From Aquila chrysaetos chrysaetos (taxonomy: Eukaryota; Chordata; Aves; Accipitriformes; Accipitridae), in NCBI RefSeq assembly GCF_900496995.4, contig NW_024470394.1, forward strand, positions 103,982 through 167,981: a stretch of 64,000 bases of DNA, in the 5' to 3' direction. The notes under the pieces were generated by a model, which worked only from the letters and a program-made list of their open reading frames with translations, was not told where the DNA came from and made no database searches. This document shows positions 36,700-47,039 of this stretch, in pieces. Every line of letters starts with the position of its first letter. The first letter of the stretch is position 1. Made by a program: the position numbers and the translations under genes.

Positions 36700-37030
36700 G
36701 TGAGGCGGAGGGAGCCCTGTCGCCTTGTCCCTTTGCGGGAGGGGGCACCCCTGGGAGAGGTGGGGGGAGGGAATGTTCTGACGCCTGGTCCTTTTTGGGG
36801 GGGGGGGGGGACACGCGTCCCACTTGGGTCCTTGTCAGGGAGGACACCCTGATGCCCAGGTTCCTTGGAGCGGGGGGGGTCGGCAGATCCCGATGCCTGG
36901 TCCCTTTGTGGGGGGCAGATCCCGATACCTGTGCCCCCACACATGCGTGCATCTACACCACACCCCCCCCCCCCGCCACGGTGCCAGCTGCCACAGGCGT
37001 GAGGGCGCGCCCCGCCATCGCCGCCATCGC

Positions 37031-37801
37031 TGTTACCGAAAAGCTCGGAATGAAGAACTTATCAACACCAAGTTAGTGTAGATAAGCAGACACTTCTTTA
37101 TCGACGGCCGGGTGCGCGGGCGAGTCCTCTCACGAACCACGCACACCTGTCTCCAAAACAATGCACCTTATATTAAGACTTATCGGTACATATTCATTAG
37201 ATTTTCCAAGAAAAGTTATACATATTCATTAGACTTCCGGGGAAATCATTAGCATATGTAAATGTCTTTACGCAGGCGCAGTGAAGGTTTCTTCCGAGGC
37301 GTGGTAAGCCTTGGAGGCGGGTAGCTTTTGACTAGGAGGTGTGTTTTGGTATTATAATGAAGCAAAGTTCGTCTAGTGTTCATGATTTCTTCAATCGATG
37401 TTACGGCAACGGTCGCAATCCATCCTTTTTGACAGTAGCTATGCGGTTATCTCTAACGGCTCTAGCCAGGGACCTTCCAGGAGCCTTGTACCGCACGTTC
37501 TATCCTTGGGGATCGGCCGCTGCGCTTCCAAACAGGCCGTTGTCAGGTAACGTACCGACAACTCTTACACCACCCCGTTGTCAGGTATTTCTTTATCCTG
37601 TTCTCTAAGTTCTAAATGTTCCTACTAGATGATTTAGCCAATTTCTTCCGGCCTTGATACGGGGCTATACAGGGGATTTTACAGCAGACACTGGTTGGCG
37701 GTTAAATATATAAAATACAACATACATATGATTTTGCTAAAATAGTAAAACTAAATATGATTAATTCTAACTAATAACAAATTAATGACAAACCAGTAAC
37801 A
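37031..37801 (-). mobile_element. 3' LTR of an endogenous retrovirus
   Basis: 771 bp run from TGTTAC to GTAACA, nearly identical to 25,704-26,470 and inserted at the same base of the same intron. Read on the minus strand it follows a purine run (complement of TTTCCCCCCTTTG at 37,802-37,814), the expected polypurine tract, which fixes it as the 3' LTR of a minus-strand element. Confidence 0.9.
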
Positions 37802-37814
37802 TTTCCCCCCTTTG
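37802..37814 (-). promoter_or_regulatory. Polypurine tract
   Basis: The minus strand reads CAAAGGGGGGAAA immediately before the LTR terminus. This is the plus-strand primer site of retroviruses. Confidence 0.8.
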
Positions 37815-38870
37815 AAAGTGTTGAAAATTATTTCAATACTTTCACATCATCTATCTAATATTTATTTATTATTATTCTGAGAGTCAATATTTGTTTCGAC
37901 ATATATTGGTGGTGGAACTGCATTCTGGTGGAACAATTGGAACTTCTCTCATGATCATGCGATTTATTACAATTCTATTGATAAATTGTTTTTTTTAGAC
38001 AAGCATATAGTAGCATGATCATCAAAAAGACAATTAGTAACAGAAACAAAGTTTTGATTAGAGACCGTAACCAAGAGCTCAGATTTTATCTTAATCTACT
38101 AAAAATTTTTCTTAACTAATCTTTTGACATATCTTCTCGAGTAGTTTCAGTTAATTTGAGAGAATTTTTAAAATCCTCTACACAAGCAGCCATATTTTAA
38201 GGCTGTAGCTAAAGGAAGAATTCTTTCGATTGCTGGGTCTTTAGTACTACAATAATAAATTTTTTTTCACATCCTCACTAAGATACTAAGTTTTCTTTTT
38301 TTTCACAATGAACTGCCCCTGTCGTCTACTGATGGCCAGGTTGTATTTAGTCACTGGCCTTTGTTTGCAATAGGTGGTTTTGTTTCTATGTTCCAGGGTA
38401 GTTAAATTCATAGTTAAAATTTCCAAGGAATAGATTCTCTCACTGCTCTTGGTATCGGCAAACAAGCAGTAATTTGGGTAAACATTTTGCAAGCTGGCAA
38501 ATCTCTTAATCAATCTTAACATCAAATTTTTTTGGATTTTTTTTTTCAGGAATGCCAATCAATTTTTCTGTTTTTATTTGTCTTTTGTTTTTAATCATCA
38601 AATCAGTCCGGGTTTCCACCATCATTATCTGTCGAACTAATATAAAAAGAACAAGCACAAACAGATATGAAAAATTAGACATGTTTCAGAGTCAGTTTTA
38701 AAGTCGTTGGATCCCGGTTAATAATCTTCCATGGAGTAGGTGCCTTTTTCACTCGAGTGTAGTGTATCCAAGCATCCGATTCTGCAATTTTAATAGCCGT
38801 GAAGGTGGTTAACAGTATCTGGAAGGGTCCTTTTTAACGTTCCTGCAGGGGTTCGGAAGTCTACGTTTTC
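37815..38870 (-). pseudogene. Remnant of the env 3' end and flank of the endogenous retrovirus
   Basis: AT-rich sequence. On the minus strand around 37,990-38,140 a hydrophobic stretch (LLIVFLMIMLLYACL) resembles a retroviral transmembrane anchor near the end of Env, with stop codons around it. A 90-codon open frame at 38,286-38,558 has no recognisable domain. Most of env, including the surface subunit, is missing. Confidence 0.5.
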
Positions 38871-38878
38871 ACATAGAC

Positions 38879-39530
38879 CTAGTCTCTTGGTTGTAAGTCA
38901 TGCACCGGAACTTCCAGGGATAATGGTCTATTCCACACCACTGCTTTCTGAATTACAGTCAAAGTTTTTTCTAAGGAAAGCAAATAGTTATACACATCTT
39001 GTTTTCCTTTCACCTGCATGTTCGGGTTTGGTTCTGGAGATTTATCAGGTTTCCTATACAATAATTCATAAGGACTGACTGAGGTTCCACTCTTTGGCTG
39101 TACTCTGATTCGCAATAATGCCAATGGAAGTGCTTGAGGCCATTTTAAATTAGTCTCTTGACAGATTTTGCTTATTTGCCTTTTTAAGGTTTGATTCATT
39201 CTTTCTACTTTTCTACTGGATTGTGGCCTCCATGGGGTATGTAAATCCCATGTGATACCCAGAATTTTGCTAACATTTTGGACTACTTCTGCAACAAAGT
39301 GTGGACCTCTGTCAGAAGAAATTCCAATAGGAACTCTAAATCTTGGAATTATTTCTCGTAGTAACCATTTTATTACTTCCTTTGCTCGTGTGGAACGACA
39401 GGGAAAAGCTTCTGGCCATCCTGTAAAAGTATCAACCCCCACCAGGATGTACCGATACCCATTCTGTTTAGGTAGTTCTGAAAAAGCTACTTGTCAATAA
39501 TCTCCAGGCTCTATATCAGATTTTATTCGA
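38879..39530 (-). pseudogene. Retroviral integrase, interrupted
   Basis: Part of pol. The open segment 38,879-39,442 holds the catalytic-core landmarks: Asp in VDTFTGWPEAFP, Asp in SSDRGPHFV and Glu in KVERMNQTLKRQ. Upstream, an in-frame TGA at 39,494-39,496 and others at 39,669 and 39,750 break the zinc-binding N-terminal part. Confidence 0.85.
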
Positions 39531-39839
39531 CCCATTTGAACCTTTTTCCTGATTATTGGATTATTTTTCAAACATACCTTACACTTCGCAGTTATTATTT
39601 TAGTTATTCCTAACATTCTGAGCGATAACCACTTGTTTTTGTAAGGAAGTTACTAAGGCCTCTGCTCCTCAGTGACACTCCTGATGTTTTGTTTGAATTA
39701 TTTCTCTCATCAAAAAGGGTGGAACTACTACCTGTCCTTTAGGTGTTACTCACCATCCGGCTAGGTTTTTCTTAACATTTAATAATTGACCTAGCTTATT
39801 ATCTTCCTCTGAGTATTTTGGTTCTTCTCTAGGGAGAGT

Positions 39840-40460
39840 TACTGTTTTGGAGGGAATTAATGCCATTTACAATGTTCGTTCCTTTGTTACCTTTCTTGCC
39901 GTTCGGTCGGCTAAATTATTTTCAGCAATTTCCTTTGTTTTTCCAATTTGATGTGCTTTACAGTGCATGATTGTTACCTGATCTGGTTTTTGAACTGCTT
40001 GTAATAATTGTAAAATTTCATCTTGGTGTTTAATATTTGATCCTTGGGAGGACAATAATCCTCTTTCTTTCCACAATGCTGTATGGACATGTATCACTCC
40101 AAAAGCATACTTTGAATCTGTCTAAATATTTACTTTCTTTTCCTCGCTTAGTTCTAAAGCTTGAATCAAAGCAATAAGTTCCGCTTTCTGAGCTGAGGTG
40201 GTACTTGGCAATGCTTCTGCTTTTATAACTGTGGTATCTGTTGTTACCGCAGATCCAGCGTATCGAACTCCTTGCTTTATAAAGCTGCTACCATCTGTAT
40301 ACAGTTCCCAGTCCGGTCACTCCAATGGTACATCCTTCAGATCTTCACGACTGGAATAAGCATACTCAATAGCAGCCAGGTAATCATGTTCCAATTGTCC
40401 TTCTTCCTGTATGGAACTTAAAAACACAGCTGGATTTGCCAGGTTAGTTGTTTTTAAAAT
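39840..40460 (-). pseudogene. Retroviral RNase H domain, interrupted
   Basis: Landmarks are [17 protein letters not shown] and TDSKYAFG, holding the Asp, Glu and Asp of the RNase H active site. Stops at 40,317-40,319 (TGA) and 40,122-40,124 (TAG), and a frame change near 40,470, disable it. Confidence 0.8.
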
Positions 40461-40464
40461 TACA

Positions 40465-41811
40465 TCATCTTGTTAATATTACTTGGTACTTCATCATTCT
40501 GCTCGGAGATAGCCAGTGTCCCCTCTTTTGTTCTAGAACAGTTTTCACCATGTGTGGGACATAGACTGTTATTGTTTTTCCCAAAGTCAATTTCCGAGCT
40601 TCTTGTATGATCATCACTGTTGCAGCCACTGCTCTAAGACAATTTGGCCACCCTTTACTCACTGTGTCCAGTTGTTTGGAGAAGTAGCCGATTGGTCGTT
40701 TCCAGCTCCCCATCTTCTGGGTTAACACACCAAGTGCCAGGTGTTGTCTTTCATGAACCAACAGCTGAAAACCTTTAGTTAAATCAGGGAGGCCTAAAGC
40801 AGGTGCAGACATTAAAGCGCGTTTTAACCCTGTAAAGGTCCTTTGCTGTTTTGGACCCCACACAAAGGCAGAGTTCTTTTGGGCTTCATATAACGGTTTA
40901 GCTATTAGACCGTAGTTCGTGATCTAAAGACGACACCACCCTGCCATTCCTAAAAACGCTCTAAGTTCATGGATATTTTTCGGTTCAGGTATACTACAGA
41001 TGGTTTCTTTGCGATCTTTTCCCAGTTGTCTCTGCCCTTTTGAAATCTCTAAGCCCAGATATATCACAGTCTGACATGCTATTTGGGCTTTCTTCCTGGA
41101 TACCTTGTACCCATTTAGTCCCAGAAAATTCAAGACATCAGTGGTTACCTGTATGCAGGTAGATCTTTCTTCTGTAGCAATCAATATGTCATCCACATAT
41201 TGTAGAAGTAAATGTTCAGGCCTTGGTTTGTCCTGTTTCCAGATTTCAAGCTCTTTTGCCAGCTGGTTTCCAAAAATTGTCGGGCTATTTTTAAATCTTT
41301 GGGGTAGTCTTGTCCATGTCAGCTGCATCTTTCGCCCAGTTTGTGGATTTCCCCATTCGAAAGCAAATAACTTTCTGCTTTCCTTCTCCAAGGGTATGCA
41401 AAAGAAAGCATCCTTTAAATCAAGCACTGTAAACCACTGATGAGTCTTCTTTAACGCTGTTAGCAATATATGAGGATTTGCAACCACAGGATATGTGTCT
41501 TTGGCTATTGGATTCACTGCTCTCAAATCTTGCACTAGCCTGTATTTTCCCGAGGGTTTTCTAACTGGTAAAATAGGAGTATTATATTCAGATTCACATT
41601 CCTCCAAAATTTTATACTTCAAAAATTTGTCAATCAATTTCTTTAACTCCTGTCTAACTTCTGGTTTAATTGGGTATTGTTTAATTTTTACTGTTCTTGC
41701 ATCTTCTTTTAGATCTATTTTTACAGGTGCTGTTAATTTTGATTTACCAGGAATATCTGTTTCCCATACTGTAGGGATCACTGCAAAATCCACCTCTGGT
41801 GGAATTTCCTA
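40465..41811 (-). pseudogene. Retroviral reverse transcriptase and connection region, interrupted
   Basis: 40,924-41,793 is open over most of the polymerase domain with LDLKDAFFCIPL and the catalytic YVDD box (LLQYVDDILIA), typical of class I (gamma-like) elements. A TAG at 40,924-40,926 cuts it from the connection segment (40,465-40,863), and another TAG at 41,809-41,811 cuts it from the protease side. Confidence 0.9.
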
Positions 41812-42340
41812 CTCCTCCACTTTTTCTCGTTCATTAGGATTTCTCCTGGTTTTGACTCAGGTATCTTCAAAAAGAGTTCTCCTTCCTCAGAAACAATTTG
41901 TGCATTTAATTTAGATAACAAATCCCGTCCTAACAAGGGTATCGGGCATTCTGGTACATACAAAAATTCATGTGTAATTATTTTATTTCCAAATTTCAAA
42001 TCCAGGGGTTGCAGGAATGGTCTGTTTTCTTCTTTCCCTGTTGCTCCTACTATGTTTGCTGGTTTTGTTCCAATTTTTCCTTTACAAGTATTTAATACTG
42101 AAAATGTCGCTCCTGTATCCACTAAAAATTTAACTTCTTTTTCTCCTAGTTTAAGTATAACCAGAGGCTCAGCTGGGTTCCCCTTTGGTCCTCTTCGTTC
42201 ATCCAAAACCATCATTCTGGCTACCTCATTTTGAATATTTCCTCCTGAGCACTGCACATTTTTAGGACAATCTTTTCTCCAATGTCCTTCCTCCCGACTT
42301 TCAACGCTACCCCTCTTCGCCCTGGTGCGCACTTCCCTCA
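41812..42340 (-). pseudogene. Retroviral nucleocapsid end and protease
   Basis: On the minus strand a half zinc knuckle ([11 protein letters not shown]) is followed by a protease with LVDTGATFSVL and PLLGRDLL. The frame changes by one base before the reverse transcriptase region. The element ends abruptly within gag near 42,320-42,345. Matrix, capsid, leader and the 5' LTR are absent, and CACNA1F intron sequence begins. Confidence 0.8.
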
Positions 42341-42477
42341 AGATCAAGACAGAAGGTTGGGAACTGGAGGGGGCCCGAGGTCCCCCATGGGACAGTGGGG
42401 TGTGACAAGTCAGGGTGGGGGCACCCCTGGATTCCCCGCTGTGTGTTGTCGTCCCCCCCCGTCCCCCTCCCTGCCAG

Positions 42478-44831
42478 GGAACCTGGACGTGGCCAACAAA
42501 GAGCTGCGTGCCGTCATCAAGAAGATTTGGAAGAGGACGAAGCCCAAGCTGCTGGATGAGGTCATCCCCCCGCCCGAGGGTGAGCGAGTGTCCCCGTGTG
42601 TGTCCCCCAGACACCGTTGGGGGGGGGGGGTCATCCCTGGGGGACCCCAGCACCCCTGACGCTGCTGTGCCTCCCCCCTCCGCTCCCCCAGAGGAAGAGG
42701 TCACCGTGGGCAAGTTCTATGCCACCTTCCTGATCCAGGACTATTTCCGCAAATTCCGGCGGCGGAAGGAGCGGGGGATGCTGGGCCCCAACGCTGGCCC
42801 CAGCAACGAGTGTGCGCTCCAGGTGTGGGGGGCACCCCCCTGGGGGTGGGGCTGTGAGGAGGGGCGGGGGTGGCCGCGGTGACACCCCCCCCCCCCAGGC
42901 CGGGCTGCAGACGCTGCAGGCGCTGGGCCCCGAGATGCGGCGGGCGCTGAGCTGCGACCTCGAGGGCGACGACGAGGGACCGGCCGCCACCGAGGAGGAG
43001 CAGCTGACATACGCCATAAGCCCCGCCCCTCGCCTCCGGGCCGCGCCCACCGACCCCACCCCTGTCTCGATGGCAACGCCCACCAACACAAGCTCCGCCC
43101 CTCTGCCCGCAGGCTCCTGAGACCCTGTACGGCTCCGCCCCCAGCCCCCCCCTCCTGGGGGAGCCCCCCCCGGCCGGCAGCCCGGCCCCCACCGAGGGGG
43201 AGGACCCCGCGCCCCTTCCCCACATCGCCCCCAATCGCCTCGGCGGCAGGTACGGCACCGGTGGGGCGGAGGGACCCTGGGGGTCCCCATGGGGAAGGGA
43301 GAGGGGGTCCCTGGGGGGCAACAGGGGTCCTGACGGCCCTGTGTGGCAGGCGGCGCTCGGAGGCGGGGGGACAGGAAGAGCCAGCCCCCCCCGAGGACGG
43401 GGAAGAGCCGGGGGGGGAGCCGGGCGACATCAGCCACGAAGAGGACCTGGTGGGCTCGGCCCCCCGCCACCGGTGGGGCGGGGACAGGTATCGCCACACC
43501 CGTGTCCCCCGTAACACCTGGGGGACACCCCCCCGCTCCCCAACCCTGGGGGGGGTCTCTATAACTGGGGAAATGCCCCCAAACTCCTTCTGTCCCCGTC
43601 CCCAGACCGCTGGGGACCGTTCCCGCCCCCCTGCCCCCGCGCTGGGCGGGAGAGGGGCCGCGGGGGGGGGTCGCTGCCGCTGCCCTCCCGGCACTTCGCC
43701 CTCCACAACGGGACCCTCGAAGGGCAGCAGCTCAAGCGGCGCCGGCTCCTGCCTCCGACCCCCGCAGGTAAGGGCGGGGCCTGCGGGAGGGGGGCGGGGC
43801 TTACGAAGAGGGGGCGGGGTCCCCATCGAGACACCCCGCCCCGTTCCCCAGGCCGGAAGCCCTCCTTCACCATCCAGTGCCTGCGGCGCCAGGGCAGCTG
43901 CGAGGACGAGCCCATCCCGGGCACCTACAACCCCTCGGGCCCCCCCGGCCCCGCACGGCCCCAAGTACCACCACGCGTGACACACACACGCGTGTCACAC
44001 GCAGACACACACACAGAGCACTGACCTCCTCCTCCTCCTCTCCCCGCAGGGCTACGGCAGCTCCGAGACTTGGCGCCTGGGGGGCTCCTCGCACGCCTGG
44101 GCCACGGCCCCCACCCGCGGCCACGTCCTCTACGCGCCCCTCATCCTGGTGGAGGGAGGACCGGCGCCGGGGGGGGGGGGGGTGTCGGCGGGAGGAGGCG
44201 GGGGGAGCCTCCCCCCGCTCTCACGCTGGTTCGTGGGGGACCGCGCTGCCCCCGGCCCCCTCCGCCTGCGACCCTGCGGACCTAGGGACAGGCTGGGCCG
44301 CGGCTCCGCAGACAGCCTGGTGGAAGCCGTGAGTGCGGGGCGGAAGAGGGGAGCCGGGGGGGGGGGGACGACGGACGGGAACGGGACCCCCTGCCACCAC
44401 CGCACCGGTGCCAGCTCTGCCTCCAGCCCCGCAGGTGCTCATCTCGGAGGGGTTGGGGCTGTTCGCCCGCGACCCCAAATTCGTGGCGGTGGCCAAACGA
44501 GAGATCGCCGACGCTTGCGACATGACGATGGACGAGATGGAAAGCGCCGCTACCGACCTCCTCACCCGCCGCCGTCATCACCGCCGCCGTTTACAGCGAC
44601 GAGGAGCCGCTGCGGCCGCCGGCGGAGGAGGAGCTGGCCGACGAGATGGCGTGTGTGGGCGGCGGGCTCTCGGACCCCGCAGCTGCCGGAGCGAGGCGTT
44701 TGCGAGGGGTCACTGGGGACGGGACGGGGGGTTTACCTCGAAAAGAGGAGGGTATTCCTCCAAAAAAAGGACTGGTTTCCTCCTCAAAAAAAAGGGATTT
44801 GCCTCAAAAAAAGGAGGGTTTCCTCAAATAA
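42478..44831 (+). CDS. CACNA1F: CACNA1F-like L-type calcium channel alpha-1 subunit, C-terminal exons only
   Basis: Cytoplasmic tail of Cav1.4, the retinal L-type channel. Exons: 42,478-42,579 (pre-[22 protein letters not shown]), 42,692-42,822 (IQ region, [19 protein letters not shown]), 42,899 to about 43,010, 43,113-43,249, 43,350-43,487, 43,606-43,767 ([11 protein letters not shown]), 43,852-43,964 ([18 protein letters not shown]), 44,050-44,328 ([25 protein letters not shown]) and 44,435 onward ([20 protein letters not shown], later VYSDEEP and DEMACV). These match Cav1.4 better than other Cav1 tails. Two one-base frame inconsistencies sit in a G9 run (43,662-43,670) and near 44,565-44,574. 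After DEMACV the frame runs into a tandem repeat and stops at 44,831. All transmembrane domains are missing upstream of the retroviral junction. The exon ending near 43,010 lacks a clear GT donor. Confidence 0.85.
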
Positions 44832-45530
44832 GGGAGGATTTTACCTCAAAAAAAGAGGGTTTTACCTCAGAAAAAAGGAGGGGGTTCCTCAAATAAAGGA
44901 GGGTTTTACCTCAAAAAGAGGGGTTTACCTCAGAAAAAAGGATGGTTTTACCTCAAAAGGAGGGGGTTCCTCAAATAAAGGAGGGGTTTACTTCAAAAAA
45001 AGGGAGGGTTTTCCTCAAAAAAAAAAAAAAGAGTTTTACCTCAAAAAAAAAAAAGGGGGGGGGGGGGTTACGTCATAAAAGGGGAAGGTTTTCCTCAAAA
45101 AAGGAGGGGGTTACCTAAAAAAAAAAAAGTTTTCCTCAAAAAAAGGGAGGGTTTTCACTCAAAAGGGGGCGGGGCTTACATTAAAAAAAGGGTTTTACTT
45201 CAAAAAAAGGGAGGGGTTTTCCTCAGGAAAAGTGATATTTACCTCAAAAAAGGAGGGTTTCTCAACAAAAAAGAATGTTTTTCCTCATAAAAGGAGGGGG
45301 TTTACCCCCAGAAGCAGAGTTTTATCTCAGGAAAAGGGATATTTACCTCGGGGTGGGGATCCTCAAAAGAGGAGGGTTTTTCCTCAAAAAAAAGGCATAT
45401 TTACCTCACAGAGGGGGATTTTACCTCAGGGAGGGGATCTTACCTCAGAAAAGGGGATTTTTACCTCAGGAAAGGTAGAGTTTACCTCATGGAAGAGATT
45501 TTTACCTCAAGGGAGGGGTGGGAGGGGAAG
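44730..45530. repeat. Purine-rich tandem repeat after CACNA1F
   Basis: Units of about 25-30 bp of the form TTTACCTCAAAAAAAGGAGGG, with variable A- and G-runs. The sequence is open in all three plus frames for long stretches, giving Lys-rich translations. It immediately follows the conserved end of the channel gene. Confidence 0.9.
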
Positions 45531-45574
45531 GAATTGCTCTCAGAGGAGAATCGACAGTCGCCGCCTCACGCCAC

Positions 45575-45700
45575 CACCACCACCTGCCCGGGACCTCGCC
45601 CTTCCCCGTTCGCCCATTGGCAGAGACCGCGGCCAATGGGAAAGCGCCTCAGCTCCCACCGCCACCCTGCCCGCCCCCGGCGCATGCGCAGTGCGAATTC
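45575..45700. promoter_or_regulatory. Promoter-like CCAAT/NRF1 cluster
   Basis: The cluster contains CCCATTGGC and GCCAATGGG (inverted CCAAT boxes about 20 bp apart) and GCGCATGCGCAG, an exact NRF1-type palindrome, in a GC-rich setting. No transcript start or downstream exon could be assigned, so the gene it serves is unknown. Confidence 0.4.
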
Positions 45701-45785
45701 TCCCCACGTGTCCGCACAGGCACTTCTGGTGGGGGCCCCAAACCTGCCCCCCCCCAAACACCCAAATCCCTTTTAGCCTCCAAAG

Positions 45786-45820
45786 TTTAATAATAATAAA
45801 AAAAATCATAATACAATAAA
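45786..45820. terminator. Candidate poly(A) signals on both strands
   Basis: AATAAA occurs on the plus strand at 45,795-45,800 and 45,815-45,820, and ATTAAA on the minus strand at 45,786-45,791, in a short AT-rich island. The plus signals could end a CACNA1F transcript. The minus signal could end the unrecognised gene to the right. Confidence 0.3.
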
Positions 45821-46084
45821 ATAAGGCCCCCCGTCCCCGTCCCGCTACAAAGAGCCCAAGACTGTTAGTGTCGGCGGGGGGGGGGCAGGGGGGCCCCAAA
45901 TCCGCCCCCCCCCCCCTCTCCCCCCACCCCCCCCCCAACCCTATAAAAAACCCGGTGCGAGGAGGGGGGGGGCTGGCCCTGCTGTGCTGGTTGGGGTCCC
46001 CCCCGGTTTGGGGGGGGGGGACCCCCGGACCCCCATCTGTGTGTGTGGCCCCCCCCGGGGCTTAAGGATACAAAAGAAATCAAC

Positions 46085-46885
46085 TCAAATAATTACATCG
46101 CAGGGGGGGAATAGGGGGGTAAGGGAGGAAGGGGGGGGGAGCCCCCCCCCCCAGTCCGAGGGGGGTTGGGGGGGCCCCAGGGTGGGGTGGGGGGGCCCAG
46201 TATGGCCCCCCCCCCAATCCCTCCCGGCCGCTGGCAGGTGTGTCCGTCTGAGCTGGGGGCTCCACGTCACGAGTCCTGGGAGGGGGGGGCAGAAGGGGGT
46301 TTGTTGGGGAGGGGGGGGGCACCCCATAACTGCACCCTGAAATGCCATGGGGAGACCCCCCCGCCCCCGGTTCTGGGGGTGCCTTGCCCTGCGCCCCATA
46401 ACCCCACACCCCATCACTCTCACCTCCCAGGACATGAGGGTCCCGCACCCCATAAGACCCCCATGACACTGTGCCTGCACCCCACACCTCCACTGTGCCC
46501 CCCCCCATGTACCCCATAACCCCTCCCATGCTCCTCCTGGGAGCCCCCACCCCATAACCCACCCTCATGTACCCCTACAGGACCCTCACCCCATAACTCC
46601 CCACCCCCGTCACCCACAAACCCCCCACCGTGGGCCCCCCCACCCCAAATTCTGAGTTGTTTCCCCCCCCACTCCCCAGCACTGCCTCCCCTACTCACCC
46701 CCGGGGCATGGGGGCCAGGCGGGGGCTTGTCCCGGGGGGTCCCCCCCCTCGGGACCCCCGACTCCTCTTTGGCTCCAGCTCCTCCTTGGCCAGGGGGGGA
46801 GGTCACCCCGCTCCGCCCGGCGTTTCCGACGTCTTTCGGGGTCCCGGCCACGGGCGCGAGCACCCCGCCGCTCCGCCTGCTCCAG
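46085..46885 (-). CDS. Possible two terminal exons of an unrecognised minus-strand gene
   Basis: Candidate exon 46,699-46,885 follows TTCTCTTCCCAG and ends before GTGAGT. It can encode an Arg-rich stretch starting LEQAERRGARARGRDPERR. A second acceptor (CCCCCCTCCCAG) at 46,276 begins a candidate terminal exon. Joining them keeps one frame open to a stop near 46,085. The coding frame is not certain, because two frames are open through the first exon. The protein is not recognised, and the composition is low complexity. Confidence 0.25.
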
Positions 46886-47039
46886 CTGGGAAGAGAAGAG
46901 GGGGGGACGCACACCCAACCCCATCAGTCACACACACAGCCCCCCCCCCAAATTGGGGGGGACCCCTGGAAGGGGAGTTTAGGGTCCCACAGGGAGCTCT
47001 GAGGTCATTTTGAGGACCCCATCGTGAGGAGAAGGTGGA

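Noticed and set aside
42478-44831. Assignment to another Cav1 channel (CACNA1S, C or D)
   Set aside because: The distal tail words [30 protein letters not shown] and DEMACV fit Cav1.4, and the neighbouring genes are X-linked in human, as CACNA1F is.
44149-45078. 309-codon frame with a Lys-rich tail
   Set aside because: Its first part is the wrong frame of CACNA1F exons and the rest is the purine-rich tandem repeat.
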